Shown piece by piece: positions 46,385 through 57,889 of a stretch of 64,000 nt of DNA (positions within the stretch are counted from its first letter, which is position 1; each line of letters begins with the position of its first letter). The position numbers and the translations under genes were made by a program. The stretch is from Holacanthus passer. Taxonomy: Eukaryota; Chordata; Actinopteri; Pomacanthidae. The stretch is from contig JAFREQ010000043.1 of NCBI GenBank assembly GCA_025331565.1, positions 4,411,001 through 4,475,000 of the forward strand, read 5' to 3'. The notes beneath the pieces are model-generated. The model was given only the letters and a program-made list of their open reading frames with translations. It had not been told where the DNA came from and searched no databases.

Positions 46385-48910
46385 AGGATGAGAAGGATGC
46401 ACGGCATAGACAACTACAGGTCTTCATTTGCTTTTTCTCTTCCTTATCTAGTTTTAAAAAACATTTACATAATGGTTAATCTGCTGCATGTCTGCTAAAT
46501 CAAATGGTCGTCATATAGAATGATTGACTAAGTCACTGAAAATGGATTTTTATCTGTAGATACATTAAAGATACAACTGCAATTATTGTTTGTATAAATA
46601 AATGCATGTACTGTTACATTATGGTTACAGAAATTCCCTAATACTTTTCTTGAACATATTAAGTGTCATTAAAATGTGTTAGTGTAGTAATATTCACATG
46701 TTACATACATAAATTGTACTGCAGTAGAATTAAGTATTTTCTGTATGTGGTTTTGTATTTTGTAATTTGACTATTAATCTTTGCTTTTCACATTTGGTCA
46801 TTTTTTGATCATTGCTTTCATCATTAATTCAGCATATACAATAATTAAAATAATTAAGATTAGGGATACAAATATGACTGATAGTGTGCTTGTGATGAAC
46901 ACCAAAAGCTTTTGAGGATTTTCTTGTCATGACAGAGAGATCTAAGAACATCTCAAATAACACCACATTGAGCCAACATCCTGTAAATTTCTGTTATCAG
47001 TTAAGTCTAAAGGTTTTTCAATTTCCTGCTGTTTCTAAATATATCATCTCTAGAGAGTCACTTCCCCTTTCTCTGCTCCTCTGGGACCACACCTGTAGCA
47101 CTGAAACTTTGTAGAAACCGTCTAGCTGTGAATGCACTTCCTCGAAGCAAGAGACTTCATCTTTCACATTTGCATCTCAGCGTGTATCCAGGCGTGAAGT
47201 GGCAGACACACTCGTAGACAAAGCAACACAAAAAGTCTTCAGAAAAGTGTCATGGTCATTTGAAGTCATGAAGCAGGATAAATTAGCAGAGATATCAAAT
47301 ACACAGAATTTATAGGCTCGTCAAAGAATATAATAGTAAGTGCAGGACATGCAGATATGTACAAATATACTTGTGTTTTAAGTTGTTTGTTTTGTTGTGT
47401 GGTGCAGAGCTGTAAGTTCATGCTTGATATAGATATGAATAGTGTCATGGCCTCAAAGCAGCATACAGCAGAAGGAAGCCTTTGAGATGTTGCGTGATGA
47501 TTTGGCCTTGTAACTAGTTCCTTTTAGTTATGTGTTGATGTGGCTGATAGCCTATTTTCTCTAAATTCATTCAACAAATGTATTGATTTAATCATTCTTC
47601 ATAGTTATTTGTCCATTGGTCAGTTGTTAAAATTCAACTGGTGCTGCCAGTGATTCATTCAGAAAAATAAGTCAACTTGTGTGTGTTATGCCCTTCAAAC
47701 TCATTACACAAGTAGGTCCTTCTTGAGAATAATATCAAGCTCCCAGATGAACAGTTTCACTACATAACATGTTTCATAATGTCAGCTGGTTCATGTGTTA
47801 GAAGGCTTACATGCTGGCTGGTTAATAAAAGTCAGAAAAGTGAGTGAAGACTACCATCTAGTGGCTTTGTGAAGATCCGTCACTTGTTCTTGATGCTGAC
47901 GTTTGACTCATGGCACTTGATAGTAAAATTTAAAAAAAATCACATCAATATAATTCAAAAATTAAAAAAAAATATCTATACACCACCACAAATAGTAACC
48001 TGTTCAATCATTCATTCATTCATTTTCTTGGTCATGGGGCTGAAACCTACCTCAACTTTCTTACTCAGGACAGGAAATACAATGAACTCTTACAGTCGCT
48101 TTCTCTATAATGGACAACTTAGAGCTTTTATCCAGCTGTATCTGTTGTGAGAAGTTTAAGCACCGACTGTAAAACCATCCAAGAGCCATCAGTGACATTT
48201 GCTGCTGTGGGGTGAGACTGGTAATTTGCAAAAGATTTGATTTTGTTTTCCACACTGACAGAAATACATTCAGCTTTCCAATACCTTCTTGATTTTAAAA
48301 ACACTGGAACAATTGTAATAAGTTGGAATATTTTTAACACTGTGTTTTTCAGTCAATATGTAAATGCTTGTAAAATGTAAAGTGCGTGTATTTGATTTGT
48401 AATTCTCCTCTCCAAAGCACTGCACAGGCTTCTAGGTACATTCTGCCAGTGAGGATGAGCTGAAAGATGAATTATATATAGGTTGAAAGGCTTTCTAGTG
48501 CTGCCATCTACTGCCTTCTATGTGCACTGTCTGTGAAGTATAGCACTTCTATCATTACTGTCTGATGCTTATCTCTTTCAGCCCATTGAAGTCAATAATG
48601 TTTTTTTCTCCCATGCAAGATTAAGTGTGGAATTGATCTTTAAAAAGCTTAATTTCACCGGCCTTTTTGCTGAAAATCACACACACTAATACATTTCAAA
48701 ACATTTATTGATAGTGATTCATTTACTACTGAGAAAAGAATTTGGCACCTATTTGTCTCCTAATGAAATAATATTAATAATGACATAAGCACAAACACCA
48801 GAAGACATGGAAGCAGACGGCACTGATTCGGTCGATGTCGCCTTATTCCAATGTTAGCTGCAGCCAAATGCACCATCCCTATTTACACTTTGATGTTATA
48901 AAGTGTTATA
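46385..48910. other. IgT 3' flank, no gene recognised
   Basis: AT-rich DNA between the last IgT exon and the first D repeat. It holds one perfect octamer in ATTTGCAT orientation (47168-47175). No V, D, J or constant exon homology was seen, and open frames are short and biased. Confidence 0.5.
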
Positions 48911-49104
48911 AAATGTTCAGATAGTGTGCTCATTTTCTCAGTAGAAGCTGCTTCACTGAATAATATGTAATCATATGATTAAGAAAAAAAAATCATCATA
49001 TATAACAATTTGTCTCTCCTGTATCTAAACCTTTTCAGTAAAAAAACTCAATTGTCTTACTGACCAATGTCAAAAAGCATGCAGTAAGGTGTAAGGTGTG
49101 GTAA

Positions 49105-49194
49105 GGTTTTGGTAACTGCTTGTGTCACTGTGGTTATTATTATAGTAGTAGTAGCTGGAGCTACGGCACCGTGTTACACACCATAACAAAAACC
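49105..49194 (+). other. ighd: IGHD array segment 1
   Basis: GGTTTTGGT 49105-49113, 12 bp, CACTGTG 49126-49132; D core 49133-49166 (34 bases); CACCGTG 49167-49173, 12 bp, ACAAAAACC 49186-49194. Frame 3 reads YYYSSSSWSY. This is family A of the array. Confidence 0.9.
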
Positions 49195-49579
49195 ATGTTG
49201 TGCGACTCATCTGTATCTCTGCTGTTAATCAGAAAGTAAGTAAAGCTGCAGATAAATGATCAATGAGAATATGAGATTTCTGTCAAAGGATGTATTGATA
49301 TTGTTAAACTGCACTTCCTACAATTATGGAAATAAGTAATGAATGTGCTATGAGACAAATCACTGACTGTGATGTTCAGATAGTGTGCTCACTCAGTAGA
49401 AGCTGCTTCACTGAATAATATGTAATCATATGATTAAGAAAAAAAATCTCTCCTATTTTTTATTTTCATAAAACAATATGTCTCTCCTGTATCTAAACCT
49501 TTTCAGTAAAAAAACTCAATTGTCTTACTGACCAATGTCAAAAAGTAAGTGTAAGTAAGTAAGGTGTAAGGTGTGGTAA

Positions 49580-49663
49580 GGTTTTGGTAACTGCTTGTGT
49601 CACTGTGGTTATCATTATAGTAGTGACTGGAGCAGCACCGTGTTATACACCATAACAAAAACC
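49580..49663 (+). other. ighd: IGHD array segment 2
   Basis: GGTTTTGGT 49580-49588, 12 bp, CACTGTG 49601-49607; D core 49608-49635 (28 bases, frame 3 YHYSSDWS); CACCGTG 49636-49642, 12 bp, ACAAAAACC 49655-49663. Family A. Confidence 0.9.
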
Positions 49664-50043
49664 ATGTTGTGTGACCCATCTGTATCTCTGCTGTTAATCA
49701 GAAAGTAAGTAAAGCTGCAGATAAATGATCAATGAGAATATGAGATTTCTGTCAAAGGATGTATTGATATTGTTAAACTGCACTTCCTACAATTATGGAA
49801 ATAAGTAATGAATGTGCTATGAGACAAATCACTGACTGTGATGTTCAGATAGTGTGCTCACTCAGTAGAAGCTGCTTCGCTGAATAATATGCAATCATAT
49901 GATTAAGAAAAAAAATCTCTCCTATATTTATATTTTCATGAAACAATTTGTCTCTCCTGTATCTAAACCTTTTCAGTAAAAAAAACTCAATTGTCTTACT
50001 GACCAATGTCAAAAAGCATGCGGTAAGGCGTAAGGTGTGGTAA

Positions 50044-50130
50044 GGTTTTGGTAACTGCTTGTGTCACTGTGGTTATTATTATAGTGGTAGCTGGGGCTAC
50101 GGCACCGTGTTACACACCATAACAAAAACC
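50044..50130 (+). other. ighd: IGHD array segment 3
   Basis: GGTTTTGGT 50044-50052, 12 bp, CACTGTG 50065-50071; D core 50072-50102 (31 bases, frame 3 YYYSGSWGY); CACCGTG 50103-50109, 12 bp, ACAAAAACC 50122-50130. Family A. Confidence 0.9.
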
Positions 50131-50513
50131 ATGTTGTGCGACTCATCTGTATCTCTGCTGTTAATCAGAAAGTAAGTAAAGCTGCAAATAAATGATCAAT
50201 GAGAATATGAGATTTCTGTCAAAGGATGTATTGATATTGTTAAACTGCACTTCCTACAATTATGGAAATAAGTAATGAATGTGCTATGAGACAAATCACT
50301 GACTGTGATGTTCAGATAGTGTGCTCACTCAGTAGAAGCTGCTTCACTGAATAATATGTAATCATATGATTAAGAAAAAAAAATCTCTCCTATTTTATAT
50401 TTTTATAAAACAATTTGTCTCTCCTGTATCTAAACCTTTTCAGTAAAAAAAAAACCTCAATTGTCTTACTGACCAATGTCAAAAAGCATGCAGTAAGGCA
50501 TAAGGTGTGGTAA

Positions 50514-50599
50514 GGTTTTGGTAACTGCTTGTGTCACTGTGGTTATTATTATAGTGGTAGTGGCTGGGGCACACCGTGTTACACACCATAACAAAAACC
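50514..50599 (+). other. ighd: IGHD array segment 4
   Basis: GGTTTTGGT 50514-50522, 12 bp, CACTGTG 50535-50541; D core 50542-50571 (30 bases, frame 3 YYYSGSGWG); CACCGTG 50572-50578, 12 bp, ACAAAAACC 50591-50599. Family A. Positional counterpart of segment 8 in the 2.95-kb duplication. Confidence 0.9.
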
Positions 50600-51157
50600 A
50601 TGTTGTGCGACTCATCTGTATCTCTGCTGTTAATCAGAAAGTAAGTAAAGCTGCAGATAAATGACCAATGAGAATATGAGATTTCTGTCAAAGGATGTAT
50701 TGATATTGTTAAATTGCACTTCCTACAATTATGGAAATAAGTAATGAATGTGCTATGAGACAAATCACTGACTGTGTTTATATGCACATCTGTTCTTAAG
50801 CCGACTTTCCACTGACCAAACTGAGTATATGTGTACAGTGTCACAGTTAAAAATCTCACACAGTTAAGCACAATGGCTCTATATTATGATGTTTTGTGTT
50901 TGATGACCCCGTGACACTGTTGATGTAACTATGGTAATTCTTGAAGCAATAGTTGTAGTGTTGTATTTTATCGTACTGACAAGTGTTTCCAATATTCTGT
51001 CCCTCAAATGTAAGATTTGATATGTTTACTTATAATATATTATTTTCCCATCTCCCATCAAATTATTATTCCTGCCTGTTCATGATGTACTTACAATGGT
51101 CAATACAGTTGCAGAATAATTTTGATTGTGATTTATTTACACTTACACTGTGGCATC

Positions 51158-51225
51158 GGTTTTTGCATTGTGGTGTGTCACTGTGTACTGGGATGGCCAC
51201 AGAGGTTCACACAGTTACAAAAACC
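51158..51225 (+). other. ighd: IGHD array segment 5
   Basis: GGTTTTTGC 51158-51166, 12 bp, CACTGTG 51179-51185; D core TACTGGGATGGC 51186-51197; CACAGAG 51198-51204, 12 bp, ACAAAAACC 51217-51225. Family B, short G-rich core. Exact twin at 54,117. Confidence 0.85.
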
Positions 51226-51757
51226 TCTCAAGAGAGGAAAACATCTTTTCACTGTAAATGAAAGTTGTAAACACTTAGCACAGTCCTAACAGTTTCATTA
51301 ATATACAGTCAACCCAATAGTCAACTAATATTCTTATTGTATTATACTTTAAAGACTTAATAAATCACTGAGTAGTATTTCTATATCACTGATACAGTCC
51401 AACCACTTGCAGTCCGACAACTACTGCATTACTGTGGTCACCCAATCTTCGGATGATATGCCTGCAAAAATACACTCAGTGTTAAACACTTATCCTTGTG
51501 TCATAAGAAAAAAAAGCTTACATAAATAGATAGAACTGTATTCATATGTGTTTTGTTGTATTCTTGTAATAGTGTAGCCTTCTTCGTGAATGTATACAAA
51601 ATTACTAATAAAATTTAAAAAAGAAAAAGAAACATTTGACTGCTGATTCTTTTCACATAATGTGTGTTTTCTCATAACATTAGTAAAATAAAATGAAACA
51701 TCTGCTGCTGTTTAGGTAACAGCATTTGTACGTAATGATAGCCAGAGTGGAGGGTGG

Positions 51758-51817
51758 AGTTTTTGTATAGCGATATATCATGGTGCAGTATAGCGGCCAC
51801 AGTGATACACAAAAACC
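51758..51817 (+). pseudogene. ighd: IGHD array segment 6, 3' RSS spacer deleted
   Basis: AGTTTTTGT 51758-51766, 12 bp, weak heptamer CATGGTG 51779-51785; D core CAGTATAGCGGC 51786-51797; CACAGTG 51798-51804, then only 4 bp before ACAAAAACC 51809-51817. With a 4-bp spacer the 3' signal should not support RAG cleavage, so this D is probably dead. A related intact D is at 57,576. Confidence 0.8.
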
Positions 51818-52309
51818 TCTTTCTACTAGGAAGGAAATGTGGTGCTGCTACAGAAAACAGTTGGGTGAGATGTGTGTCCAACAAAAGTTTGTTATGAAAT
51901 GTAGAGATTATTAAAGATGAACAATAATCTGTTCTTATACCAAGGGTTGTATTAGGATTTCATGAGTTCAAATATGATACAGTTTCCTTACCATGCATGA
52001 CATCATGTAAATAATCAGAAGGTAACAAGACTAAAAGTCTACAGCCAAGCTTGCAGTTCTGTGAGCCTGTACTAAGGCACAGTGGCGTTTTCAGCCAAAT
52101 GCTAATGTCAGCATGCTAACATGTTCACAATGACAATGTGAACATGCTGATGTTAAAGCATAGATCATTTTTACTATGATCACTTTCTTAGTTTAGCATA
52201 TTGTCAAGGTATTGCACTAAAAGCCAAAGATGTCAACCTGCTGGTGATGATACAGGAAAAGTTAGGGATCAGCAAAGTCATTTGGATTTATCCTCTGTGC
52301 ACCATGAAT

Positions 52310-52590
52310 ATCCATCCATCCATCCATTATCTGTACATCTGTACACCGCTTAATCCTCTGCAGGGTCGCGGGGGGGCTGGAGCCTATCCCAGCCGACTTA
52401 GGGCGAAGGCAGGGGGCACCCTGGACAGGTCGCCAGTCCATCGCAGGGCCACACACAGGACAAACAAACACACACAATTAACCTCAGCATGTTTTTGGAC
52501 TGTGGGAGGAAGCCGGAGTACCCGATGAAAACCCACGCTGCACAGGGAGAACATGCAAATTCCACACAGAAAGATCCCAAGCGTCCTCAC
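52310..52590 (+). repeat. Dispersed fish repeat (LINE-like 3' fragment), copy 1
   Basis: It starts with CATC repeats (52,313-52,327) and contains CTGGAGCCTATCCCAGC, CTGGACAGGTCGCCAGTCCA, TTTTTGGACTGTGGGAGGAA and GAGAACATGCAAATTCCACA. These words are familiar from a very common teleost interspersed repeat; I do not assign the family. It is carried along in the 2.95-kb duplication. Confidence 0.6.
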
Positions 52591-53019
52591 CATGAATATC
52601 GGAAAAGAAAATGGTAAATGTACTGCATTTATACAGTGTATACCACTCAATGCGCTTTCACAAAGCAAGCCAGCATTTACCCATACTGATTAGATTACCA
52701 TGCGCACACATTTACACAAAGGATGTATTGATATTGTTAAACTGCACTTCCTACAGTTATGGAAATAAGCAATGAATGTGCTATGAGATAAATCACTGAC
52801 TGTGATGTTCAGATAGTGTGCTCACTCAGTAGAAGCTGCTTCACTGAATAATATGTAATCATATGATTAAGGGGGGAAAAAATCATCTCTCCTATTTTTT
52901 ATTTTTATAAAACAATTTGTCTCTCCTGTATCTAAACCTTTTCAGTAAAAAAAACTCAATTGTCTTACTGACCAATGTCAAAAAGTAAGTGTAAGTAAGT
53001 CAGGCGTAAGGTGTGGTAA

Positions 53020-53109
53020 GGTTTTGGTAACTGCTTGTGTCACTGTGGTTATTATTATAGTGGTAGTAGCTGGAGCTACGGCACCGTGTTACACACCGTA
53101 ACAAAAACC
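53020..53109 (+). other. ighd: IGHD array segment 7
   Basis: GGTTTTGGT 53020-53028, 12 bp, CACTGTG 53041-53047; D core 53048-53081 (34 bases, frame 3 YYYSGSSWSY); CACCGTG 53082-53088, 12 bp, ACAAAAACC 53101-53109. Family A. Counterpart of segment 11. Confidence 0.9.
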
Positions 53110-53462
53110 ATGTTGTGCAACTCATCTGTATCTCTGCTGTTAATCAGAAAGTAAGTAAAGCTGCAGATAAATGATCAATGAGAATATGAGATTTCTGTCA
53201 AAGGATGTATTGATATTGTTAAATTGCACTTCCTACAATTATGGAAATAAGTAATGAATGTGCTATGAGACAAATCACTGACTGTGATGTTCAGATAGTG
53301 TGCTCACTCAGTAGAAGCTGCTTCACTGAATAATATGTAATCATATGATTAAGAAAAAACAATCATCATGTCTCTCCTGTATCTAAACCTTTTCAGTAAA
53401 AAAACTCAATTGTCTTACTGACCAATGTCAAAAAGCATGCGGTAAGGCGTAAGGTGTGGTAA

Positions 53463-53558
53463 GGTTTTGGTAACTGCTTGTATCACTGTGGTTATTATTA
53501 TGATGATGATGATGATATCTGGAGCTACGACACCGTGTTACACACCATAACAAAAACC
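53463..53558 (+). other. ighd: IGHD array segment 8, longest D, with a GAT repeat
   Basis: GGTTTTGGT 53463-53471, 12 bp, CACTGTG 53484-53490; D core 53491-53530 (40 bases); CACCGTG 53531-53537, 12 bp, ACAAAAACC 53550-53558. The core holds five GAT units in place of the AGT/GGT codons of its sisters, so frame 3 reads YYYDDDDDIWSY. Frame 2 has stops. Confidence 0.9.
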
Positions 53559-54116
53559 ATGTTGTGCGTCTCATCTGTATCTCTGCTGTTAATCAGAAAG
53601 TAAGTAAAGCTGCAGATAAATGACCAATGAGAATATGAGATTTCTGTCAAAGGATGTATTGATATTGTTAAATTGCACTTCCTACAATTATGGAAATAAG
53701 TAATGAATGTGCTATGAGACAAATCACTGACTGTGTTTATATGCACATCTGTTCTTAAGCCGACTTTCCACTGACCAAACTGAGTATATGTGTACAGTGT
53801 CACAGTTAAAAATCTCACACAGTTAAGCACAATGGCTCTATATTATGATGTTTTGTGTTTGATGACCCCGTGACACTGTTGATGTAACTATGGTAATTCT
53901 TGAAGCAATAGTTGTAGTGTTGTATTTTATCGTACTGACAAGTGTTTCCAATATTCTGTCCCTCAAATGTAAGATTTGATATGTTTACTTATAATATATT
54001 ATTTTCCCATCTCCCATCAAATTATTATTCCTGCCTGTTCATGATGTACTTACAATGGTCAATACAGTTGCAGAATAATTTTGATTGTGATTTATTTACA
54101 CTTACACTGTGGCATC

Positions 54117-54184
54117 GGTTTTTGCATTGTGGTGTGTCACTGTGTACTGGGATGGCCACAGAGGTTCACACAGTTACAAAAACC
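54117..54184 (+). other. ighd: IGHD array segment 9 (duplicate of segment 5)
   Basis: GGTTTTTGC 54117-54125, 12 bp, CACTGTG 54138-54144; D core 54145-54156; CACAGAG 54157-54163, 12 bp, ACAAAAACC 54176-54184. Sequence is identical to segment 5, offset 2,959 bp. Confidence 0.85.
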
Positions 54185-54712
54185 TCTCAAGAGAGGAAAA
54201 CATCTTTTCACTGTAAATGAAAGTTGTAAACACTTAGCACAGTCCTAACAGTTTCATTAATATACAGTCAACCCAATAGTCAACTAATATTCTTATTGTA
54301 TTATACTTTAAAGACTTAATAAATCACTGAGTAGTATTTCTATATCACTGATACAGTCCAACCACTTGCAGTCCGACAACTACTGCATTACTGTGGTCAC
54401 CCAATCTTCGGATGATATGCCTGCAAAAATACACTCAGTGTTAAACACTTATCCTCGTGTCATAAAAAAAAAAAGCTTACATAAATAGATAGAACTGTAT
54501 TCATATGTGTTTTGTTGTATTCTTGTAATAGTGTAGCCTTCTTCGTGAATGTATACAAAATTACTAATAAAATTTAAAAAAGAAAAACATTTGACTGCTG
54601 ATTCTTTTCACATAATGTGTGTTTTCTCATAACATTAGTAAAATAAAATGAAACATCTGCTGCTGTTTAGGTAACAGCATTTGTACGTAATGATAGCCAG
54701 AGTGGAGGGTGG

Positions 54713-54772
54713 AGTTTTTGTATAGCGATATATCATGGTGCAGTATAGCGGCCACAGTGATACACAAAAACC
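54713..54772 (+). pseudogene. ighd: IGHD array segment 10, duplicate of segment 6, same broken RSS
   Basis: AGTTTTTGT 54713-54721, 12 bp, CATGGTG; D core 54741-54752; CACAGTG 54753-54759, 4-bp spacer, ACAAAAACC 54764-54772. The spacer deletion predates the 2.95-kb duplication. Confidence 0.8.
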
Positions 54773-55264
54773 TCTTTCTACTAGGAAGGAAATGTGGTGC
54801 TGCTACAGAAAACAGTTGGGTGAGATGTGTGTCCAACAAAAGTTTGTTATGAAATGTAGAGATTATTAAAGATGAACAATAATCTGTTCTTATACCAAGG
54901 GTTGTATTAGGATTTCATGAGTTCAAATATGATACAGTTTCCTTACCATGCATGACATCATGTAAATAATCAGAAGGTAACAAGACTAAAAGTCTACAGC
55001 CAAGCTTGCAGTTCTGTGAGCCTGTACTAAGGCACAGTGGCGTTTTCAGCCAAATGCTAATGTCAGCATGCTAACATGTTCACAATGACAATGTGAACAT
55101 GCTGATGTTAAAGCATAGATCATTTTTACTATGATCACTTTCTTAGTTTAGCATATTGTCAAGGTATTGCACTAAAAGCCAAAGATGTCAACCTGCTGGT
55201 GATGATACAGGAAAAGTTAGGGATCAGCAAAGTCATTTGGATTCATCCTCTGTGCACCATTAAT

Positions 55265-55545
55265 ATCCATCCATCCATCCATTATCTGTACATCTGTACA
55301 CCGCTTAATCCTCTGCAGGGTCACGGGGGGGCTGGAGCCTATCCCAGCCAACTTAGGGCGAAGGCAGGGGGCACCCTGGACAGGTCGCCAGTCCATCGCA
55401 GGGCCACACACAGGACAAACAAACACACACAATTAACCTCAGCATGTTTTTGGACTGTGGGAGGAAGCCGGAGTACGCGATGAAAACCCACGCTGCACAG
55501 GGAGAACATGCAAATTCCACACAGAAAGATCCCAAGCGTCCTCAC
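55265..55545 (+). repeat. Dispersed fish repeat (LINE-like 3' fragment), copy 2
   Basis: Second copy of the 52,310-52,590 repeat, differing at a few positions, carried by the 2.95-kb duplication. Confidence 0.6.
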
Positions 55546-55971
55546 CATGAATATCGGAAAAGAAAATGGTAAATGCTGCATTTATACAGTGTATACCACT
55601 CAATGCGCTTTCACAAAGCAAGCCAGCATTTACCCATACTGATTAGATTACCATGCGCACACATTTACACAAAGGATGTATTGATATTGTTAAATTGCAC
55701 TTCCTACAGTTATGGAAATAAGCAATGAATGTGCTATGAGATAAATCACTGACTGTGATGTTCAGATAGTGTGCTCACTCAGTAGAAGCTGCTTCACTGA
55801 ATAATATGTAATCATATGATTAAGGGGGGAAAAAATCATCTCTCCTATTTTTTATTTTTATAAAACAATTTGTCTCTCCTGTATCTAAATCTTTTCAGTA
55901 AAAAAACTCAATTGTCTTACTGACCAATGTCAAAAAGTAAGTGTAAGTAAGTCAGGCGTAAGGTGTGGTAA

Positions 55972-56058
55972 GGTTTTGGTAACTGCTTGTGTCACTGTGG
56001 TTATTATTATAGTGGTGGCTCGAGCTACGGCACCGTGTTACACACCATAACAAAAACC
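55972..56058 (+). other. ighd: IGHD array segment 11
   Basis: GGTTTTGGT 55972-55980, 12 bp, CACTGTG 55993-55999; D core 56000-56030 (31 bases, frame 3 YYYSGGSSY); CACCGTG 56031-56037, 12 bp, ACAAAAACC 56050-56058. Last family-A member. Confidence 0.9.
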
Positions 56059-56380
56059 ATGTTGTGTGACCCATCTGTATCTCTGCTGTTAATCAGAAAG
56101 TAAGTAAAGCTGCAGATAAATGATCAATGAGAATATGAGATTTCTGTCAAAGGATGTATTGATATTGTTAAATTGCACTTCCTACAATTATGGAAATAAG
56201 TAATGAATGTGCTGTGAGACAAATCACTGACTGTGATGTTCAGATCGTGTACATAGTGTGATTTTTTTTAAAAAGAATATTTGTGGCTCAAAGGATAACA
56301 TTAAATATAAAATGGAGAAAATGTCAAACGATAAGTATTTTTAGAACAAAAAGCAAACAATGCACCAGTGATCAGGCAAT

Positions 56381-56445
56381 GGTTTTTGTAAAAGCATGTG
56401 GCATTGTGTATGGCAACCACAGTGATATGTGGCAATACAAAAATC
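56381..56445 (+). other. ighd: IGHD array segment 12, very short
   Basis: GGTTTTTGT 56381-56389, 12 bp, CATTGTG 56402-56408 (degenerate); D core TATGGCAAC 56409-56417 (9 bases); CACAGTG 56418-56424, 12 bp, ACAAAAATC 56437-56445. The 5' heptamer substitution may lower use. Confidence 0.8.
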
Positions 56446-56815
56446 TTTGCCTGATCTGTGACTATGAACAGGGAAGTTATTTCAAGAGCATTTTAAATAT
56501 AAGATAATTGTCATAAGTTAAAGATCCACTAAGCATTTAATTATTAAAATAACTTCTATTTCTACCCATACCTGCTTTGTTGTTTTCTTGCATCATTACT
56601 ATAATTGTGAAGCCCTTTTCAGGAATGTAATTTAAAACAACAGGTAACTTATGCACTGGTGCCTCTTTTCACGTAAGTATTTCTTAACATTACTTGTTAA
56701 GAAATAGCAAATATGTTTAAAGATTGACAATAATGTGTTCTTACACAAAGGGTTATGGGCAGTTTCTCTAACACACAGGAGATCACGTAAATATTCACAT
56801 AGTAAAAATATGATT

Positions 56816-56887
56816 GGTTTTTGTATGAGTATGTGACACTGTGTAACTGGGTGGGTGGCCACAGTGATATATGGTAATACAAAAACC
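56816..56887 (+). other. ighd: IGHD array segment 13
   Basis: GGTTTTTGT 56816-56824, 12 bp, CACTGTG 56837-56843; D core TAACTGGGTGGGTGGC 56844-56859; CACAGTG 56860-56866, 12 bp, ACAAAAACC 56879-56887. Consensus signals on both sides. Confidence 0.9.
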
Positions 56888-57575
56888 TGTCCCAACCTGT
56901 ACTGAGGCACAAGTCACTGTGTCATCAAAAAAAAAGAAATGATATTCACAAAACCAGGCCATTTGCCACATTTATTAGATACTGAAATAAGGTCATATTG
57001 AATAGAAAAGCGGAATGGAGAATTGCATTAATGTGTAATTGTATTTTTGTCAGTTTTTCCTGAAAAAACTAAAAAAAATTGTAACATCTCATAAAAAAAT
57101 TTTTTTTTCTTTTTTGTGTTTGCTTACTTTGTATCAAGAATAATTTCACATACTGAAAAAAAAGACAGACGTATGACTACTTACAGTAGTAAGTATGTTT
57201 TAAGTGTGAGCTATTGATCATAAGTTGAGGATTCAATAGGTTTTTTATTATCATAATAATTACTATTTAATAACTCACTAATACTCATACAATGTAAAAC
57301 TGAAGATGACAACCGTTTTGCTAGGTCAGCCAACCTTTGGATGATACACCTGAAAAAATATACTTGGTCTAAAACATGTATCCTCCCGTCAGAGCCTATT
57401 GATCATGTTTTATACTAATACATAATGAACAAATAAATAACATTTAAAAAAAACAGGCGACTTTTGCTCTGCTGATTCTTTTCACATGATCAGATCTTGA
57501 CATTACTTGTTAAACTAATATGAAAAACACTATAGCTAAAGAAACAGCAGTTGTGTGTCATAATAGCTCGAGTGG

Positions 57576-57648
57576 AGTTTTTGTATGGAGTGATATCACA
57601 GTGCAAGATATAACAGCGGCCACAGTAAAACATCCTGTGACAAAAACC
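57576..57648 (+). other. ighd: IGHD array segment 14
   Basis: AGTTTTTGT 57576-57584, 12 bp, CACAGTG 57597-57603; D core CAAGATATAACAGCGGC 57604-57620; CACAGTA 57621-57627, 12 bp, ACAAAAACC 57640-57648. Related to the broken segments 6 and 10 but with a full 12-bp 3' spacer. Confidence 0.85.
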
Positions 57649-57889
57649 TCTTTCCACTAAGAAGGAAATGCTGTGAATGTTGCTTATACCGAAGATACTA
57701 GACTGCTTTCTGCTGCTGCCAACTAGACTCTTCTTAGGAAAAGTAACGATGTTTAAATATTGACAATAATGTGTTCCTACACAAAAGGTTGCATTAGAAC
57801 ATCATGAGATTAAAATGATATAGTTTCATTACAGTGATACAGAAAAGTGAATAAGCAGTGATAAGCAAAAGTGAATTTGAAAATGAAAT

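Larger units (their letters stand above)
48912..56245 (+). repeat. Tandem D-bearing repeat array (~465-bp units, ~2.95-kb super-unit)
   Basis: A unit of about 460-470 bp starting near TTCAGATAGTGTGCTCA recurs at about 48,912, 49,374, 49,842, 50,311, 52,807, 53,289 and 55,760, with a broken start at 56,237. Each full unit carries one D segment. Superimposed is a head-to-tail duplication: about 50,330-53,285 and 53,286-56,245 match almost base for base with a 2,950-2,959 bp offset, including two unrelated D segments and a LINE-like fragment. Divergence begins at about 56,245. Confidence 0.9.

Noticed and set aside
48912..56245. Regular ~465-bp spacing considered as a CRISPR-like or satellite array
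   Set aside because: Units are far too long for CRISPR and each contains a D segment with bona fide 12-RSS pairs, so gene duplication explains them.
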